Assembly (NCBI GenBank): GCA_902579545.1
Contig: CACHHO010000001.1
Span: 1-64,000, forward strand
Direction: 5' to 3'
Source: Rhodospirillaceae bacterium
GTDB taxonomy: Bacteria; Pseudomonadota; Alphaproteobacteria; TMED109
Length of the DNA stretch: 64,000 bases
Shown: positions 26,693 to 35,006 of the stretch, one piece after another
Layout of the letters: the number at the start of each line of letters is the position of its first letter
Position numbering within the stretch: position 1 is the stretch's first letter
The notes under the pieces: generated by a model
Told to the model about the DNA's origin: nothing
What the model saw: only the letters and a program-made list of their open reading frames with translations
The model's database searches: none
Made by a program: the position numbers and the translations under genes

Positions 26693-28603
26693 CTATTCTA
26701 AAGTACAGAATTGAATTTCAAGTTTATTTTTCAGAAAAAGTTTTTCGTTCCATATTTTGTTTAAGATAGATTCTTCTCTTCCTGAAAAAATGGAGATGCT
26801 TTTGACACTATTAATTTTATTCACTATCTCATTTGGCATATCTTTCTGCCAGTTTTTTGAAAGGTTTACTAAAAATCCTTCTGTAGCACTTTTATTTTCT
26901 AATGGTAAATTCCTATAAGTAATTTTATTATTTTCATAATTATATTTTTTTACAGAAACTGGTATGGGCTTAAAAAATATACTTACTATTTGGTCTAAAA
27001 TACTTCTTTGATAAAATATCTTTATAATTTTTGTCTTATTTTGAATATCTTTCAAATTAATTTGAGAACCCCATCCTATAATTTTTTTTTCAGAGCAAAC
27101 TTGATTTAATTGTATTTTTTCTTTTCTTCTTTTATATAAAAAAAATATACTAGAGATTTTTTCAATATAATAATAGTTTTGGTATAAACTTAGGAAAGAA
27201 TGACTAAATGGGTCAAGATCGCTTTGCTGATAAACTAAGTTTAGTCTTCCTGAATCATCTAAGTAATTAGAGTTTTTGAGAGATATATAATTACTAGAAT
27301 TCATATAATTAGTTACTCCTGGAACTACATCAAAACTTTTTATTTTTGAATTTATAAAAGGAGTAATAAAATTGACAAATAATGTATACTTTTGAGTAGG
27401 TATTTCTTTATTATAAAAATTATACTCTGCATTAAGATATTTTGATTTTGTACTACTGGCGTTACTTAGTAATACGTCCTTTAATCCTTCCCACTGCATA
27501 ATAACTCTATTAAACTTACCCTCAAACATTGTTTTAGTAGATGGCCACAATAAAAATGAAAGTAATATGCCTACAATTACAATATAAATTAAACTCTCTG
27601 GTTTATGCTTTAAAATTAGTATTTTATTATTAATACTATTTGTATTAGTTGAAAAGTATAGGAATATAAATATTGGAAATGTAATAAGTGCCCTTATCAT
27701 ATGTTCTCCATCTTGCCTTAAAAAACCAGTTTTTATTAAAATTAAAAAAAATAAGGAATATAAAGTAGTCATAATCCAATTAATAATATAAAGCTTACTT
27801 TTACTATTTTCTGTAAGACTTATTTTATATAAACTATAAATAATTGATGCTAAAAATAGAAAATATAAGATTATATTTCCTTCTTCTGCAAAAATTTGGC
27901 TATATGCATTAGATATTTTAAATATTGATGTAAAGTAAAGGGTCAAATCTTTTATATTATGATTAGCCAGATAACTTACAATAATAATAGATAATAATAA
28001 TATAATGCTATATGAAAAATTATTTTTCTTTGACCTTAATTCAAGAAAAAATAACATTAATATATTAATTAGAACTATAATAGTATAACTACCTTTTGAT
28101 AAAGCAACAAAAGCAGAAAAAAACAAATAAGAAAATAAAAATAATGAATACTTTTTTTTTATTACTTCATATAGAATTGGTATTATAAATAGATAAAGTA
28201 ATGACCTAGCATCAGTTGATAAAGATAAGGCACTTATTATAAAAAAAAAAATTATAAATTTTAAAAGAGGATTTATATCAGTTTTATTTATAATTTTAAA
28301 TAAGGCAAAAACTAATAATATGGAAACTATTACTTGTATAGTTAACACGTAAATATAAGTTTCTGGATGAAATACAGAATAATTTAGAATAGACCAAGGT
28401 CCAGCTGTTATTAGTATATCTGTTCCATATTTAAGTCCTTTATAAAAAGCTTCATGCAAATACCATAAGAATGAATAATCACCATCAAGCTGTAAATCCT
28501 TAAACCTCCAAAAAGGCCATAAGAAAACTGCTAAAAGAGTTAGACCTATTTCAAATAAATATGAAGTTTTTACTTTATTTGTGTAAAAATTAAAAAACTT
28601 CAT
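26693..28603 (-). CDS. Large polytopic membrane protein of unknown function
   Basis: This 636-aa protein has about ten to twelve hydrophobic helices in the first 350 residues and a long C-terminal extramembrane part (about 365-636). I recognise no family motif. A charged segment near the first periplasmic loop (QLDGDYSFLWYLHEAFYKG) and FLRQDGEHMIRA later recall the overall plan of GT-C glycosyltransferases or polysaccharide-processing membrane proteins, but that is weak. It is the last gene of the leftward operon with the C-methyltransferase, epimerase and GT2-methyltransferase fusion, so a role in surface-glycan assembly is likely. Confidence 0.6.
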   Translation of the reverse strand: MKFFNFYTNKVKTSYLFEIGLTLLAVFLWPFWRFKDLQLDGDYSFLWYLHEAFYKGLKYGTDILITAGPWSILNYSVFHPETYIYVLTIQVIVSILLVFALFKIINKTDINPLLKFIIFFFIISALSLSTDARSLLYLFIIPILYEVIKKKYSLFLFSYLFFSAFVALSKGSYTIIVLINILMLFFLELRSKKNNFSYSIILLLSIIIVSYLANHNIKDLTLYFTSIFKISNAYSQIFAEEGNIILYFLFLASIIYSLYKISLTENSKSKLYIINWIMTTLYSLFFLILIKTGFLRQDGEHMIRALITFPIFIFLYFSTNTNSINNKILILKHKPESLIYIVIVGILLSFLLWPSTKTMFEGKFNRVIMQWEGLKDVLLSNASSTKSKYLNAEYNFYNKEIPTQKYTLFVNFITPFINSKIKSFDVVPGVTNYMNSSNYISLKNSNYLDDSGRLNLVYQQSDLDPFSHSFLSLYQNYYYIEKISSIFFLYKRRKEKIQLNQVCSEKKIIGWGSQINLKDIQNKTKIIKIFYQRSILDQIVSIFFKPIPVSVKKYNYENNKITYRNLPLENKSATEGFLVNLSKNWQKDMPNEIVNKINSVKSISIFSGREESILNKIWNEKLFLKNKLEIQFCTLE

Positions 28604-28613
28604 AAAATTTAAT

Positions 28614-30098
28614 TTAACCTTTTTTATTTCCTGATTTTTCTCCTACCAATATTACATAGGTAAAAAGATCTTTTATACTAAATGACCATTCTTTAGGTAT
28701 AAAACCATTTTTTTGTAGCAAATTAAAAGCTGCTTTTTTGTTTTTTATTTTATTAGGTTCTTCTGGGTGTAATTTATTATTATTTTTTAATATATATTTC
28801 ATAAAAAAATGTATTATATGCAATGCTATTACGCTTAAACCAAATACAGGAGGCCAAAACAAAATAATTTTACCCCCTTTTTTTGTTACTCTATTAAATT
28901 CTATCAATATTTTTTCAATTTCTTCTTTAGAAAAATGCTCCATTACTCCTAAATTATAAATACCATCTACTTCATTATCTTTAAATGGTAGCTTAAAAAT
29001 ACTTGCTTTTTTAATTTCAACATTTTTATTATGGTTTTTTTTATAAACTTCTAAAGCTTGTCTAGATATATCCACTGCTTTTATTTTCATTTTATTTACA
29101 ATATTAGTATCCACTTCTCCACTTCCACAGCCAGCATGAATTAATGTACTTCCCGGTAAAAAATATTTATTTATATATCGATCAAGGTTAGGTCTAATTA
29201 AATATTTCCTATAAATATTAGCAATCATATCGTAAAAATGAGAGCTATGCTCTTCAGATTTTTTTTTATTTTTAAGTGACCAATATTTATCCCATTCAAT
29301 TTCTGAGTTTTTTCTATTATTTAAATATTTTTCTTTATTAGTTACTTTTATGCTTTTAGATAAGAAAATAGTTTTTAGAAAAAAACTAAATAAAAAAAAT
29401 AGGCTAGAAAATATATCCTTAATTTTCATTTTTGAAGACCCATATGTCCTAGCTGGTAATGCTATAGCTTTTTCGGTTATTGAAAAGTTATTTTTCCACA
29501 ATAAATACATACTTTCCCAAAAGAAGGAATACGAAACAGATTTTATTTTTTTAAAAACTTCAATATCAATTTTATGTATATTATACAATCTATAAGCGCC
29601 TGTTGAATCATATGGTGTGCCTAAAAAAAGGTATATAAGAAAACGAGCAACTTTTGTGAGTAGTTTTCTATGAATAGCCCACGTTTCTAACCCTTCCTTT
29701 TTTTTAAACCTATTTGTAGTAACTATATCAAATTCTTTTCCTAGCTTTAATATATCTGGGATAAGTTTTGGATCATGTGAAAAATCGCAATCCAAAGTTA
29801 ATACTTTTTTATATTTATTTTTATAACCATATTTAATTCCTTCGATATGTGCAGAACCTACTCCTAGTTTACCTCTCCTGCTGATCAAATTTATTCTTTT
29901 TGACCTTTTTGTCATGTCTGCAACTATTTTACCTGTACCATCAGGAGAATTATCGTCTACTACTAAAATATCACAGTCTATGGGAAGAGAACTTATAGAG
30001 TTAACCATTCTTGTGATATTATTTTTTTCATTATATGTTGCTAGCATAACTAATAAATCATGCCTTGCCCTAATTTTTTTTTTATTATTTATTTTCAT
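28614..30098 (-). CDS. Fusion of Dpm1-like GT2 glycosyltransferase and SAM-dependent methyltransferase
   Basis: Residues about 13-235 form a GT2 domain of the dolichol/polyprenyl-phosphate mannose synthase type: LATYNEKNN, VVDDNSPDGTG (46-56) and TLDCDFSHDP (101-110). A hydrophobic patch at 232-247 could anchor it. Residues about 290-494 are a class I methyltransferase with motif I HAGCGSGEVD (321-330), AVDIS, and LGVMEHFS. It overlaps the epimerase gene by 14 bases. It may charge a polyprenyl phosphate with a sugar that is also methylated, or methylate a neighbouring sugar; both are inferences. Confidence 0.85.
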   Translation of the reverse strand: MKINNKKKIRARHDLLVMLATYNEKNNITRMVNSISSLPIDCDILVVDDNSPDGTGKIVADMTKRSKRINLISRRGKLGVGSAHIEGIKYGYKNKYKKVLTLDCDFSHDPKLIPDILKLGKEFDIVTTNRFKKKEGLETWAIHRKLLTKVARFLIYLFLGTPYDSTGAYRLYNIHKIDIEVFKKIKSVSYSFFWESMYLLWKNNFSITEKAIALPARTYGSSKMKIKDIFSSLFFLFSFFLKTIFLSKSIKVTNKEKYLNNRKNSEIEWDKYWSLKNKKKSEEHSSHFYDMIANIYRKYLIRPNLDRYINKYFLPGSTLIHAGCGSGEVDTNIVNKMKIKAVDISRQALEVYKKNHNKNVEIKKASIFKLPFKDNEVDGIYNLGVMEHFSKEEIEKILIEFNRVTKKGGKIILFWPPVFGLSVIALHIIHFFMKYILKNNNKLHPEEPNKIKNKKAAFNLLQKNGFIPKEWSFSIKDLFTYVILVGEKSGNKKG

Positions 30099-31044
30099 TA
30101 ATTTCTATTCTCATCAACTCATTAATCATATCATAAAATGAAACCTTAGGCTTCCAGCCAGTAAATTTTTTTATTCTACTAATGTCACCTACTCTAGGTA
30201 CAGCTGCAGAGGTTTTATCCTTAAATTTTTTATCTAATCTTACATACTTTTTATAATCTAATCCTTGGGACTTAAATGCTATTTCAATATAATCACGAGT
30301 AGTATGGCCTTTTCCACTTGCTATTATATAATCATTAGGAACATCAGAACTTAAACACAAGAACATTGCTTCAACGACATCTGTGACATAACTCCAATCA
30401 ACAATTGATTCTAAGCTTCCTATTTTTATATTATTTAATTTGCCTTTAATAATATTCTTTATACCTAAACTTATTTTTTTTGAAAAAAAAAGACTATTTC
30501 TTCTAGTAGACTCATGGTTATATAAAATTCCTGACATACAAAATAGGTTATGATTATTTTTATAGTAATTTGCTATCTCCATACCTAATGCTTTGGATTG
30601 TCCATAAATATTTAAAGGATTTATTGGGTGTTCTTCATTTTGTGGATATTTCTTTGGATTGCCAAATATGTGAGAAGAAGATGCATAAAATACTTTACAC
30701 TTAGGAACATAATTTAATACAGCATCCAAAACATTTAGAAAACCTTCAACATTAACTTTATAACTCAATTCATAAAGATCTCTAGTTGGTAATATATTAT
30801 TATTTTGTGATGAATTATGAAATGCAGCCAGGTAGTAAATTTGTGATGGGTCTATTCTTTTAATAAACCTATTTATGTCTTCTCTTGATTGTAAATTATA
30901 TTTATTTTTAATAGTTTTAGAATCTACTAATAATTGATTTTTTGAAAAGCCTGTAACCTGGTATCCTTTCTTTCTCAATAAATTACTCAAATAGTATCCA
31001 TCTTGTCCTGTGTGACCAAATATAAGTGCTCGCTGTTTAGTCAT
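30085..31044 (-). CDS. NAD-dependent sugar epimerase/dehydratase, GDP-mannose 4,6-dehydratase-like
   Basis: This 319-aa extended SDR has the cofactor motif GHTGQDGYYL typical of GDP-mannose 4,6-dehydratases, then YYLAAFHNSS, the catalytic Ser in YASSSHIFG, and Tyr-x-x-x-Lys in IYGQSKALG. True dehydratases usually have more residues and a Glu after the SSS segment, so the reaction could be dehydration, epimerisation or 4-reduction. It overlaps the C-methyltransferase by 8 bases, matching pathways that make branched or methylated deoxysugars. Confidence 0.85.
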   Translation of the reverse strand: MTKQRALIFGHTGQDGYYLSNLLRKKGYQVTGFSKNQLLVDSKTIKNKYNLQSREDINRFIKRIDPSQIYYLAAFHNSSQNNNILPTRDLYELSYKVNVEGFLNVLDAVLNYVPKCKVFYASSSHIFGNPKKYPQNEEHPINPLNIYGQSKALGMEIANYYKNNHNLFCMSGILYNHESTRRNSLFFSKKISLGIKNIIKGKLNNIKIGSLESIVDWSYVTDVVEAMFLCLSSDVPNDYIIASGKGHTTRDYIEIAFKSQGLDYKKYVRLDKKFKDKTSAAVPRVGDISRIKKFTGWKPKVSFYDMINELMRIEINENK

Positions 31045-32278
31045 TTAAAAAAATCTCAAATTTTGGTAAAGGAAAGATTAAAGCTCCTCCTTTTCTTAAA
31101 AATTCAGCTTCTCTAATAATAAATTCTTTTTTAAAGTGCCACGGCAAAACTAAATAATAATCGGGTTTTTTATTTCTTGAAATTTCTTCACTATTTATTG
31201 GTATTTTAGTTCCAGGAGTAAAGCACCCTAATTTTCTAGGGTTTCTTTCTGCAGCCATCTCTATTTGCGAAGAGTTAAAATAACAATATTGTAATAAAAC
31301 ATTTCCTTTTGTAGAAGCACCATAAATATGTATTCTTTTTCCCTTTTCAGTTTCTTTATCAATAAAACTTTTTAATTTATTCATCTCACTATTACAACTT
31401 TTCATAAAGTTATGATATGTCACAGATTCTGTTAAAGATAATTTTTTTTCCTTTTCTATTAATGAAGAAACTTTATTTGCGTTTATTTTAATTGAAGACC
31501 TTTTATTACATACATATAATCTGTGGCTACCACCATTAGAATCATTTAAATCTGCATCAAAAATAACAAATTCATGTTTTGCAAGTAAACTTTTCAAAAC
31601 TGTTATTGAATAATATTCTAGATGCTCATGACATATGGTATCATAAGAATTTGCCTGAATCATTGATCCTAAGTCTGATTGCTCTAAAACCCATATACCT
31701 TCTTTGTCTAATATATTTTTTACAGATTCAACAAAGTTATCTGGTTTTTCTAAGTCATATAAAACTGCTATTGATGTAACCACTTTAAATTTATTATTTT
31801 TAGTGTAAGGCTTTAATACTTCTGCATTAAAGAAAGAAGGTATCTTTATTATATCTTCTTCATAATATTCACCAAATTGCTTGGATGAAGGGTCTACGCC
31901 AAATCTATTAAGTTTTTTATTTTTATAAGCATTAAGTAGTGTTCCATCGTTACTAGCAATATCTAGTACATAATCTCCATCATTAAGATTGACTTTGCTT
32001 TCTACAGATTTAACTATTGATGCTAAATGATTACGCATAGTTGAGTTTATTCCAGACCTGTAACCATAATTATCATGATAAAGTAAATCTTGTGATACTG
32101 AATGCTTAAGCTGAACTAAACCACAATCTGAACACTTTACTAATATTAAAGAAAACCTTTCTACTTCCTCGTTAATATCTTTTGGAAAAACACCAGAAAG
32201 AGCTTGTTTTCCTAAATTTACTACTTCTTCTAAATTATTTGAATTACATATTCTACATGCATTAATAGTATTGATCAT
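31037..32278 (-). CDS. Sugar C-methyltransferase (NovU/TylCIII-type)
   Basis: This 413-aa protein has the three-part layout of nucleotide-sugar C-methyltransferases. An N-terminal zinc-binding domain has CRIC (near 9-12) and CSDCG (near 53-57). The SAM-binding core has DIASNDGTLL. A C-terminal domain has IYGASTKGNVLLQY. The characterised relatives C3- or C5-methylate 4-keto-6-deoxy sugars, which fits the dehydratase-like gene just downstream. It heads the four-gene leftward operon; the promoter should lie in the 232-base gap 32279-32510. Confidence 0.85.
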   Translation of the reverse strand: MINTINACRICNSNNLEEVVNLGKQALSGVFPKDINEEVERFSLILVKCSDCGLVQLKHSVSQDLLYHDNYGYRSGINSTMRNHLASIVKSVESKVNLNDGDYVLDIASNDGTLLNAYKNKKLNRFGVDPSSKQFGEYYEEDIIKIPSFFNAEVLKPYTKNNKFKVVTSIAVLYDLEKPDNFVESVKNILDKEGIWVLEQSDLGSMIQANSYDTICHEHLEYYSITVLKSLLAKHEFVIFDADLNDSNGGSHRLYVCNKRSSIKINANKVSSLIEKEKKLSLTESVTYHNFMKSCNSEMNKLKSFIDKETEKGKRIHIYGASTKGNVLLQYCYFNSSQIEMAAERNPRKLGCFTPGTKIPINSEEISRNKKPDYYLVLPWHFKKEFIIREAEFLRKGGALIFPLPKFEIFLND

Positions 32279-32510
32279 TGTTAGCCTCTATGTTCAGCAC
32301 ATACACAAAAAATGTAATTAAAATAAAACTTTTAATATACATTATTACCTTAAAATATTTTTTTTTGAAATTTTGTCATTTTAAAATATTGAGAATACCA
32401 CAAAAAATTTATACCTACTAAGGTTTTTATAGATTTATGAAGCTTCTATAATTTTTTTATTAATTTATAAAAAAAAACTACATTTGATTATGCAAGATGA
32501 TTAATAGTTT
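32279..32510. other. AT-rich intergenic gap ahead of the glycan operon
   Basis: No open frame or RNA gene was recognised. The gap contains a duplicated TTAAAATATT-type segment (near 32352 and 32381) and a small palindromic stretch around 32437 (TATAGA ... TCTATA). It must hold the promoter of the leftward glycan operon and the end of acuI, but no individual site can be assigned with confidence. Confidence 0.4.
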
Positions 32511-33497
32511 TTACGAATTAACATCTATTACTATCCTTCCATAGGATTTTCCTTCAATCATATTTTTAGATGCAATCATTACATCTTGAATAGGAATTAC
32601 TGACGTCATTTTTTCAAGGTGCTCTAAATTAAGATCAGTTGATAATCTCTCCCATGCTTCAATTCTGTCTTTTAAAGGGCAGTATACACTATCTATACCT
32701 ACTAAACTTACGCCCCTAAGTATGAAGGGCATTACAGTTGCAGGTAGATCAAACCCCTGTGCAAGACCACATGCTACAACAATTCCTTTATATTTTGTAG
32801 CTGCACAAACATTTGCTAATGTATAACTACCTACTGAATCTATTGCTCCTGCCCAGCATTCCTTTGCTAATGGTCTTCCTTTTTGTGATAACTCCTTCCT
32901 GTCAATAATTCTTTTAGCCCCTAATAATTTCAAATAATTACTGTGTTCCGGTCTACCTGAGGAAGCAACTACATGATACCCTAACTTTGTCAATAGAGTT
33001 ATTGCTACACTTCCTACTCCACCTGTTGCACCTGTAACTAAAATTTCTCCATCCTCTGGAGTTACACCATTTTTTTCTAGTGCTAAAACACAAAGCATAG
33101 CAGTATAGCCTGCTGTACCGATAGCCATTGCTTGTTTTAGGCTCAATTTTTCCGGTAATTTTACTAACCAGTCTCCCTTAACTTTTGCTTTTTGAGACAT
33201 ACCTCCCCAGTACTTTTCTCCAACCCCATAGCCATTTAATACTACTTTATCTCCTACTTTAAATTTCTCATTTAAGCTTTCCTCAATCTCTCCTGAAAAA
33301 TCTATTCCTGGCACCATAGGATAATCTTTTATAATTGGAGACAATGATGTTAATGCTAATGAATCTTTATAATTAAGTGTTGAATATTTTATATTAACTA
33401 AAGTATCTCCTTCAGGTAAATCAGAAAGTTTTATAGTTTCTACATTTCCAGTAGCCTTTTGATCTTCTTTTTTATTAAGAACTAAAGCATTAAACAT
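32511..33497 (-). CDS. acuI: Acrylyl-CoA reductase AcuI-type oxidoreductase
   Basis: This 328-aa zinc-free medium-chain reductase matches AcuI/YhdH: LNYKDSLALT, VPGIDFSGEIEES, the cofactor motif VTGATGGVGSVAI and the GIDSVYCPL segment. AcuI reduces acryloyl-CoA to propionyl-CoA, which detoxifies acrylate from DMSP cleavage and serves 3-hydroxypropionate metabolism in marine alphaproteobacteria. No DMSP lyase or dimethylsulfoniopropionate gene is adjacent. An AAAAGGAG lies just upstream of the ATG. It is separated from the next leftward gene by a degraded frame. Confidence 0.88.
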   Translation of the reverse strand: MFNALVLNKKEDQKATGNVETIKLSDLPEGDTLVNIKYSTLNYKDSLALTSLSPIIKDYPMVPGIDFSGEIEESLNEKFKVGDKVVLNGYGVGEKYWGGMSQKAKVKGDWLVKLPEKLSLKQAMAIGTAGYTAMLCVLALEKNGVTPEDGEILVTGATGGVGSVAITLLTKLGYHVVASSGRPEHSNYLKLLGAKRIIDRKELSQKGRPLAKECWAGAIDSVGSYTLANVCAATKYKGIVVACGLAQGFDLPATVMPFILRGVSLVGIDSVYCPLKDRIEAWERLSTDLNLEHLEKMTSVIPIQDVMIASKNMIEGKSYGRIVIDVNS

Positions 33498-33531
33498 TTT
33501 TTCTCCTTTTAATTATATACGACTGTTAATT

Positions 33532-33875
33532 TTATTCAAAATTATAATAAACTACTTTCAAATCATACTCTTCTATTACAATGCCTCTGTTTCCAAATCT
33601 TTTATTAATTGATCTTTTTTTCAGTTCTTTAAGTTTCTTCAAAATAGACAAGCATTTTTTAAATGCCTTTTAGTCCTCATATTCAAATAAATGACCTAGT
33701 CTGTTTCTTCACTCTTTATTCCATATTCTTGTAGTAACAATTCTAAGTAAACCCTTTTCTTTTAATTTCTTAATATACTTTTTTTTATTTTATCCCATCT
33801 AAATAATTTTAATTCTAATTCTTTTTCAGATAAAATATCTTGAGTAGTGAAGTTAATTAATTTTGATTTTTTCAT
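33532..33875 (-). pseudogene. Degraded small gene (one frameshift, two stops)
   Basis: Starting from an ATG one base after the DUF5665 stop, the minus strand encodes MKKSKLINFTTQDIL and continues to FRWDKIKK, then breaks at an 8-base homopolymer (33779-33786). In the next frame it reads on as KYIKKLKEKGLLRIVTTRIW, crosses an in-frame TGA, gives RLGHLFEYED, crosses TAA, and ends FGNRGIVIEEYDLKVVYYNFE. About 114 residues are recoverable. The HLFEYED segment weakly recalls NIPSNAP-like ferredoxin-fold proteins, but the family is uncertain. It explains the otherwise gene-free 380 bases. Confidence 0.7.
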
Positions 33876-33876
33876 T

Positions 33877-34143
33877 TTATCTTTCAAAATCCTCAATCTC
33901 TTTGATTAATTCGGATACTAACTCACCTAAAATAGGTATAAACTCTATTTGTGATAAAGTATAGGTAAATAAAGAAACCAATATAGTGGCACCTAATACC
34001 CAACCAAAACCGGAAACTAAACCTCTGAATAAGCTTACCAAAAAAATTTTCCGGAATGAACTATTTATATTAAAGAAATTATGCCTGCTAAATTCTTGAA
34101 TTGTCTTTTCCAGCTTTTTAATTGAATCGTTTTTGTTTTTCAT
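33877..34143 (-). CDS. Small membrane protein, DUF5665-like
   Basis: This 88-aa protein has an N-terminal polar, helical part, then one long hydrophobic span (about residues 38-65, containing GLVSGFGWVLGATIL), and an acidic C-terminus (ELIKEIEDFE). The layout and the G-rich membrane segment preceded by SLFRG match DUF5665 proteins common in bacteria. Its function is unknown. It sits immediately upstream of the degraded gene and downstream of the cysteine-rich mini-protein. Confidence 0.7.
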   Translation of the reverse strand: MKNKNDSIKKLEKTIQEFSRHNFFNINSSFRKIFLVSLFRGLVSGFGWVLGATILVSLFTYTLSQIEFIPILGELVSELIKEIEDFER

Positions 34144-34302
34144 ATTATGTTAGAGTGGCACTTCTATTTGTATTTATTTTGTACATTAGCCTAAACTTTT
34201 AAACATATACTTATTTTCAAAACAATAGCAAGCAGATCACTTTGGATAAAATATCTAAAAAGCTTATTTGTACTTATTATATCTTTGAGCAGGAAGCTCC
34301 TT

Positions 34303-34455
34303 TTAATCCGTGCAACAGTTATCTGAGTCACCACAACATCCGTTACTGCAACAACTTTTACTGCACTCTCCAGAATTGCAATTATCACTACAACAGCCCT
34401 CTGCACAACAAGTATGTTTGCAACAAGTCTCTAAATTATCCATCTGTTCAGTCAT
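34303..34455 (-). CDS. Cysteine-rich metallothionein-like mini-protein (50 aa, 14 Cys)
   Basis: This short gene encodes 50 residues, 14 of them cysteine, in positions 11-48. Six are CC doublets, and the cysteines recur about every five residues (CCKHT, CCAEG, CCSDN, CNSGE, CSKS, CCSNG, CC). It contains one His (14), many Ser/Gly/Asn/Asp and no hydrophobic core. An AGGGAG stands a few bases before the ATG, and composition constraint is obvious against the AT-rich background. It probably binds metal ions (zinc, copper) or forms a disulfide-rich peptide. A rhodanese lies just upstream on the same strand. Known metallothionein families are not recognised. Confidence 0.75.
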   Translation of the reverse strand: MTEQMDNLETCCKHTCCAEGCCSDNCNSGECSKSCCSNGCCGDSDNCCTD

Positions 34456-34528
34456 TATAAACTCCCTTTAAATATATATATTCTAATGATAACTGTTTCA
34501 CACTGTAAAATCAATCATACTAATTCAA

Positions 34529-34927
34529 TTATTCAACTTTTTCTATAGTGCCATTGTGTTTTTTCCAGAGACTAAACCCACCCTCAAGATTCAATACAGG
34601 CTTTAATCCCATTTCAATCGAAATTTTTCCTGCTAAAGCAGACCTCCATCCACTAGCACAGTAAAATATATATGTTTTATCTAGATTAAATATATCTTTA
34701 TGATAAGGACTATCAGGATCTATCCAAAATTCTAGCATACCTCTTGGACAAGAAAATGAGCCAGGAATTTTTCCCTCTCTTTTTAATTCTCTATAATCTC
34801 TTACATCAATAAAAATATAATTATTATCATTTAACTTAGTTTGAGCTTTTTTAATAGATATGGTATCTACTAGCTTGTTTGCTTCATCTACTAACATTTT
34901 AGCGCTTTTAGTTATTTCTTGAAACAT
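34529..34927 (-). CDS. Rhodanese-like sulfurtransferase
   Basis: This 132-aa single rhodanese domain has FIDVRDYRELKREGKIPGS and the active-site loop YCASGWRSALAG, with the persulfide-forming Cys at about 90. It lacks a signal peptide, so it is cytoplasmic. An AAAAGGAAG precedes the ATG. It lies 73 bases upstream of the cysteine-rich mini-protein on the same strand, hinting at a link to thiol or metal chemistry, but that is only positional. Confidence 0.9.
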   Translation of the reverse strand: MFQEITKSAKMLVDEANKLVDTISIKKAQTKLNDNNYIFIDVRDYRELKREGKIPGSFSCPRGMLEFWIDPDSPYHKDIFNLDKTYIFYCASGWRSALAGKISIEMGLKPVLNLEGGFSLWKKHNGTIEKVE

Positions 34928-35006
34928 AGAAACTTCCTTTTGAATTTATACTGTAAGTTCATAATAATATATCCTTTATGAATATTTAAAATCCTAAATA
35001 AATTTT

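Noticed and set aside
20150-32278. Treat the surface island as a mobile element.
   Set aside because: No integrase, transposase, tRNA target or flanking repeat was seen; base composition looks like the rest of the window. It may still be strain-variable.
32425-32470. Possible terminator hairpin (TATAGA ... TCTATA then T run).
   Set aside because: The T run follows on the plus strand, where no gene ends; for the minus-strand acuI the polarity is wrong and the stem is only 6 A/T-rich pairs.
34191-34460. Two overlapping frames of 71-72 codons (minus 34191-34406, plus 34242-34460).
   Set aside because: Both overlap the Cys-rich gene in other frames; the minus one has a Val/Ile-rich stretch produced by reading TGT/TGC codons out of frame, and neither has a ribosome-binding site.
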